A DNA stretch of 64,000 nucleotides from Certhia americana. Taxonomy: Eukaryota; Chordata; Aves; Passeriformes; Certhiidae. The notes beneath the pieces are model-generated. The model saw only the letters and a program-made list of their open reading frames with translations. It made no database searches and was not told the origin of the DNA. The position numbers and the translations under genes were made by a program. Below are positions 62,364-64,000 of the stretch, piece by piece. Location: contig CM031857.1 in NCBI GenBank assembly GCA_018697195.1, forward strand, positions 90,108,923-90,172,922. The letters are read 5' to 3'. Position 1 is the first letter of the stretch. Every line of letters starts with the position of its first letter.

Positions 62364-62607
62364 CTACTTTTTCTTTAGCTTCTTGATATCTTTATCATGA
62401 GCCTGATCCTGTTGGGCTAAGAGGTCCAGAGAAAAGAAGGAGATAGTCATCATCCCAGATTTTACAGTTTGATTGCAGTACAAGACAAGAGAGTGATCAG
62501 GTGCTGAGGCAAAGCGAGGCCGTGCAATTTTTAATAGTTGGCCCACTGCTTGCTGGTGGGTATCTCTGAGGTTTGGTGGAATGTCAAAGAAGGATTTTGA
62601 AGAGGGG
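62364..62607 (-). CDS. Candidate exon of unidentified minus-strand gene, or a separate terminal exon
   Basis: After the acceptor GATCCTCCTTACAG, one frame stays open for 80 codons: SSKSFFDIPPNLRDTHQQAV, GQLLKIARPRFASAPDHS, LVLYCNQTVKSG, then TISFFSLDLLAQQDQAHD and a lysine-rich end before TAG at 62,364. The composition looks coding and helical. AATAAA follows the stop by 8 nt, so this could be a true terminal exon with a very short UTR. Alternatively a weak donor (AAAAA|GTAGTA) just before the stop could link it to exons at lower coordinates. Not recognised. Confidence 0.35.
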
Positions 62608-63185
62608 CTGTAAGGAGGATCAGGGGATCATTTCAACAATAGTTGTGGGGAATGGGTATTTCAGTAAAGTGGGAAAAGTCTCAGTGCTCCTCTTTAAGGC
62701 GCTTCATGAGTGGGGCTACTCAGGCAGGGACTTCAATCACACTGGCTTGTTCACTAAATTTTTTGCTGTTAAAGGAGGTCACATTTGCAGTGCAGAAGAG
62801 CTACAACTGCCTTTGTGAAATGCTGTTTAAATTACACTTGGCATAGGAGAAAATCGTAGAAACTGAGAGCAATTCCAGCGTTCCTCAACATTCTTTGTCA
62901 AAGAAGGACTTGAGACCATTTGTACAGCAGTATCACAGAGATTTGCACTTACAACCATGAAAAAGGGCCAAAGTCTGAAGGTCTGTCTCTCACCACTACT
63001 TCTTTTTGTTGTTCTTCAGTCACATCAGGGAGTGAGTGTGTGGGCAATTGTTTACAAATACCATTCTGTAGTCTTTTCTTGGATCACATTTTCATGTTTC
63101 ATGGAGCGATCACAGACTGTGGAATGCTGATTTTACCTATTTTGTGGCTGAAAGTGTGGCCAACTGTACTTCAGATCAACTGTAC

Positions 63186-63404
63186 TTCAAATAGTTGTTG
63201 AAATGAGCTGTTAGCCAGGTATGAGCATGAGCAGCTGGCAGCCAGCCTGGGCTGCTGCCAACAGGAACAGAGCATGGAGATGGTGAAGAGCAGGAAGGTG
63301 ATGCATTCTGAGTAGTTCTTCTTGATCCGATGGCAGCTGAGGAGTGGGCAAGTGGCATAGCAACAGGCCAAGACAGAAATCTTTGCAGAGACAAGCTTTT
63401 CACA
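63186..63404 (-). CDS. Candidate exon of unidentified minus-strand gene
   Basis: Acceptor CTAAACACCTTTCAG, with a plausible branch point (CTAAAC), then a 73-codon open frame: CEKLVSAKISVLACCYATCP, LLSCHRIKKNYSECITF, LLFTISMLCSC. Third codon positions are C/G-rich over the first two-thirds, which is coding-like. The 3' limit is uncertain: GAA|GTACAG is a weak donor and lies in a 13-bp duplication. A second frame is also open here, so confidence is low. Confidence 0.28.
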
Positions 63405-63419
63405 CTGAAAGGTGTTTAG

Positions 63420-64000
63420 GCAGTGATGGTTCCAACCAATCCCCACTCACGGTAGTTTTTTATTCCAAGTAATTGTGCAGCAGGGAACTACATCTGAGGT
63501 TATTTACTGTTTTGCATTAAAAAGAATAGGATTAAGGTTACAGAAATTAGGAGATACTATTTCAAAACAGATGATTATCAGTGTGAAAAGGAGATGTAAT
63601 GAAATATGTTAGTGGCTTCATATGTTTTCTTAAAAGATTGATGTGGGTTTGGCCACATTTTTGGGGGGAATAAAATTGTGAGACCTACCCACTTTTTTAC
63701 TTTGCTAGTTTTTACATTGTGTATGGCCTACACTGGAGACAGTAATTCCTTCTAAATAACATTATATTCTTTCCATAGTACGTCCTGTGACTCAGGTATA
63801 GAAAATCTGTTGCTAAACCCTGCTGTGTATGCTACCTGCTGGTGTACTGGAAATGAGTAATCCTCAGAAGTAGCTGTAGAACAAACACCCTTAAAGAGGA
63901 AAAAGGCTCCTCCTTTCCTAAGAATGGAAAAGTTTGATAACGAACATTATTAAACAGACTTATCTTATTCATAAGTAAAGAAAAAAATGGCATCCCAAGA
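63420..64000. other. No gene recognised
   Basis: AT-rich sequence to the window edge. If the minus-strand exons to the left are real, this would be intron or upstream sequence of that gene. No exon was recognised in it. Confidence 0.4.

Noticed and set aside
1..64000. CRISPR arrays, operons, prophage or other prokaryotic defence systems
   Set aside because: The window is eukaryotic (spliced septin gene, CR1 LINEs, CpG island); no regularly spaced repeats or compact gene runs exist.

Overview
This is a vertebrate nuclear window, most likely from a bird. Reasons: 5'-truncated CR1 LINE fragments are scattered through it, the rest is AT-rich and intron-like, there is one sharp CpG island, and the two recognisable genes (a SEPTIN10-type septin and SOWAHC) are neighbours in amniote genomes. 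CR1 also occurs in crocodilians and turtles, so 'bird' is an inference. Nothing looks prokaryotic, and no bacterial-type system is present.

Layout. 1-14,470: no gene I can support; it holds several CR1 fragments, a local ~96-bp duplication and simple repeats. 14,480-38,045 (minus strand): SEPTIN10 as nine coding exons whose phases all join. The product is a 436-residue septin with a P-loop GTPase domain, septin-unique element and C-terminal coiled coil. 38,016-38,383: head-to-head promoter in a CpG island; the two start codons are 338 bp apart and face away from each other. 38,384-39,886 (plus strand): SOWAHC, an intact single-exon gene of 500 residues with ankyrin repeats, followed by a possible long 3' UTR with several AATAAA signals. 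About 43,300-52,330: no gene seen. 52,332-63,404 (minus strand): a set of exon-like segments, four of which (58.0, 54.8, 52.8 and 52.4 kb) join in one open frame to a stop at 52,332. I do not recognise this protein. Its 5' part would lie beyond the right edge, and it would converge on SOWAHC.

Points for a second look: the unidentified minus-strand gene on the right; a GC-AG intron in the septin gene; changes in the septin at normally rigid positions (GKAD instead of AKAD, and two apparent single-residue deletions); a two-codon upstream ORF with strong start context 8 nt before the SOWAHC start; a probable solo LTR in septin intron 1; and a few non-coding stretches with the texture of conserved elements. 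Septin exon limits were set by reading the reverse strand and checking that every junction keeps frame. Family assignments come from recognition, not from a database search.
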